A stretch of DNA of 5,712 bases, taken from CAZNQW01 sp964575225. Lineage in GTDB: Bacteria > Chloroflexota > Anaerolineae > JAAYZQ01. Below, piece after piece: positions 5,689-5,712 of this stretch (position 1 is the stretch's first letter; each line of letters begins with the position of its first letter). Location: positions 1 to 5,712 of the forward strand of contig CAZNQW010000247.1 in NCBI GenBank assembly GCA_964575225.1, given 5' to 3'. The notes under the pieces are model-generated. The model had not been told where the DNA came from and made no database searches. It worked only from the letters and a program-made list of their open reading frames with translations. A program made the position numbers and the translations under genes.

Positions 5689-5712
5689 GATCTCCAACGT
5701 ATTGGCGGCAGG

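Noticed and set aside
5587..5712. Minus-strand frame open from the right edge through the terminator (about 42 codons)
   Set aside because: It would translate through a perfect GC stem and T6 tract and has no recognisable protein features; the terminator reading is far stronger.

Overview
The window holds most of one leftward (minus-strand) operon from what is probably a Chloroflexota-like bacterium. Base composition is moderate to slightly GC-rich. The leader regions carry strong AGGAGG-type ribosome binding sites, and the binding protein has a lipoprotein signal followed by a Pro/Glu/Thr/Val-rich linker typical of Anaerolineae binding proteins. The lineage is an inference from style, not from a marker gene.

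Reading in the direction of transcription (right to left): 5659-5688 is a textbook intrinsic terminator closing a leftward gene that lies outside the window. 5524-5552 is a near-consensus sigma-70 promoter (TTGACA, 17 bp, TACAAT) whose spacer holds a perfect 7-bp-arm palindrome. 5460-4591 encodes an RpiR/MurR-type regulator (HTH plus SIS phosphosugar-binding domain). 4590-4484 is a 107-bp leader with a 17-bp palindrome and a possible 19-codon leader peptide. 4483-2648 encodes a fused, two-domain ABC permease. 2635-1556 encodes the ABC ATPase, 12 bp downstream of the permease. 1555-1419 is a 137-bp spacer with a G8 tract (minus strand) and CCCCT repeats. 1418-174 encodes the lipoprotein solute-binding protein of the AfuA/FutA (COG1840-like) type. 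173-70 carries a 15-bp hairpin. 69-1 is the first 23 codons of a HAD-superfamily hydrolase that runs off the left edge.

The genes form a complete importer (binding protein, two-domain permease, ATPase) with a regulator in front and a probable phosphatase behind. The transporter belongs to the Fbp/Afu/Fut family, usually annotated as ferric iron. Three things here favour an organic phosphorylated ligand instead: a SIS-domain regulator, a HAD gene following in the same direction, and a binding protein with no adjacent tyrosine pair of the kind used by ferric-binding relatives. The best inference is uptake of a sugar phosphate or other phosphorylated organic compound followed by dephosphorylation, with feedback on the promoter by the RpiR protein. 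The substrate itself cannot be read from the sequence. I saw no mobile element, CRISPR array, tRNA or rRNA, and no gene-free stretch over 300 bp.
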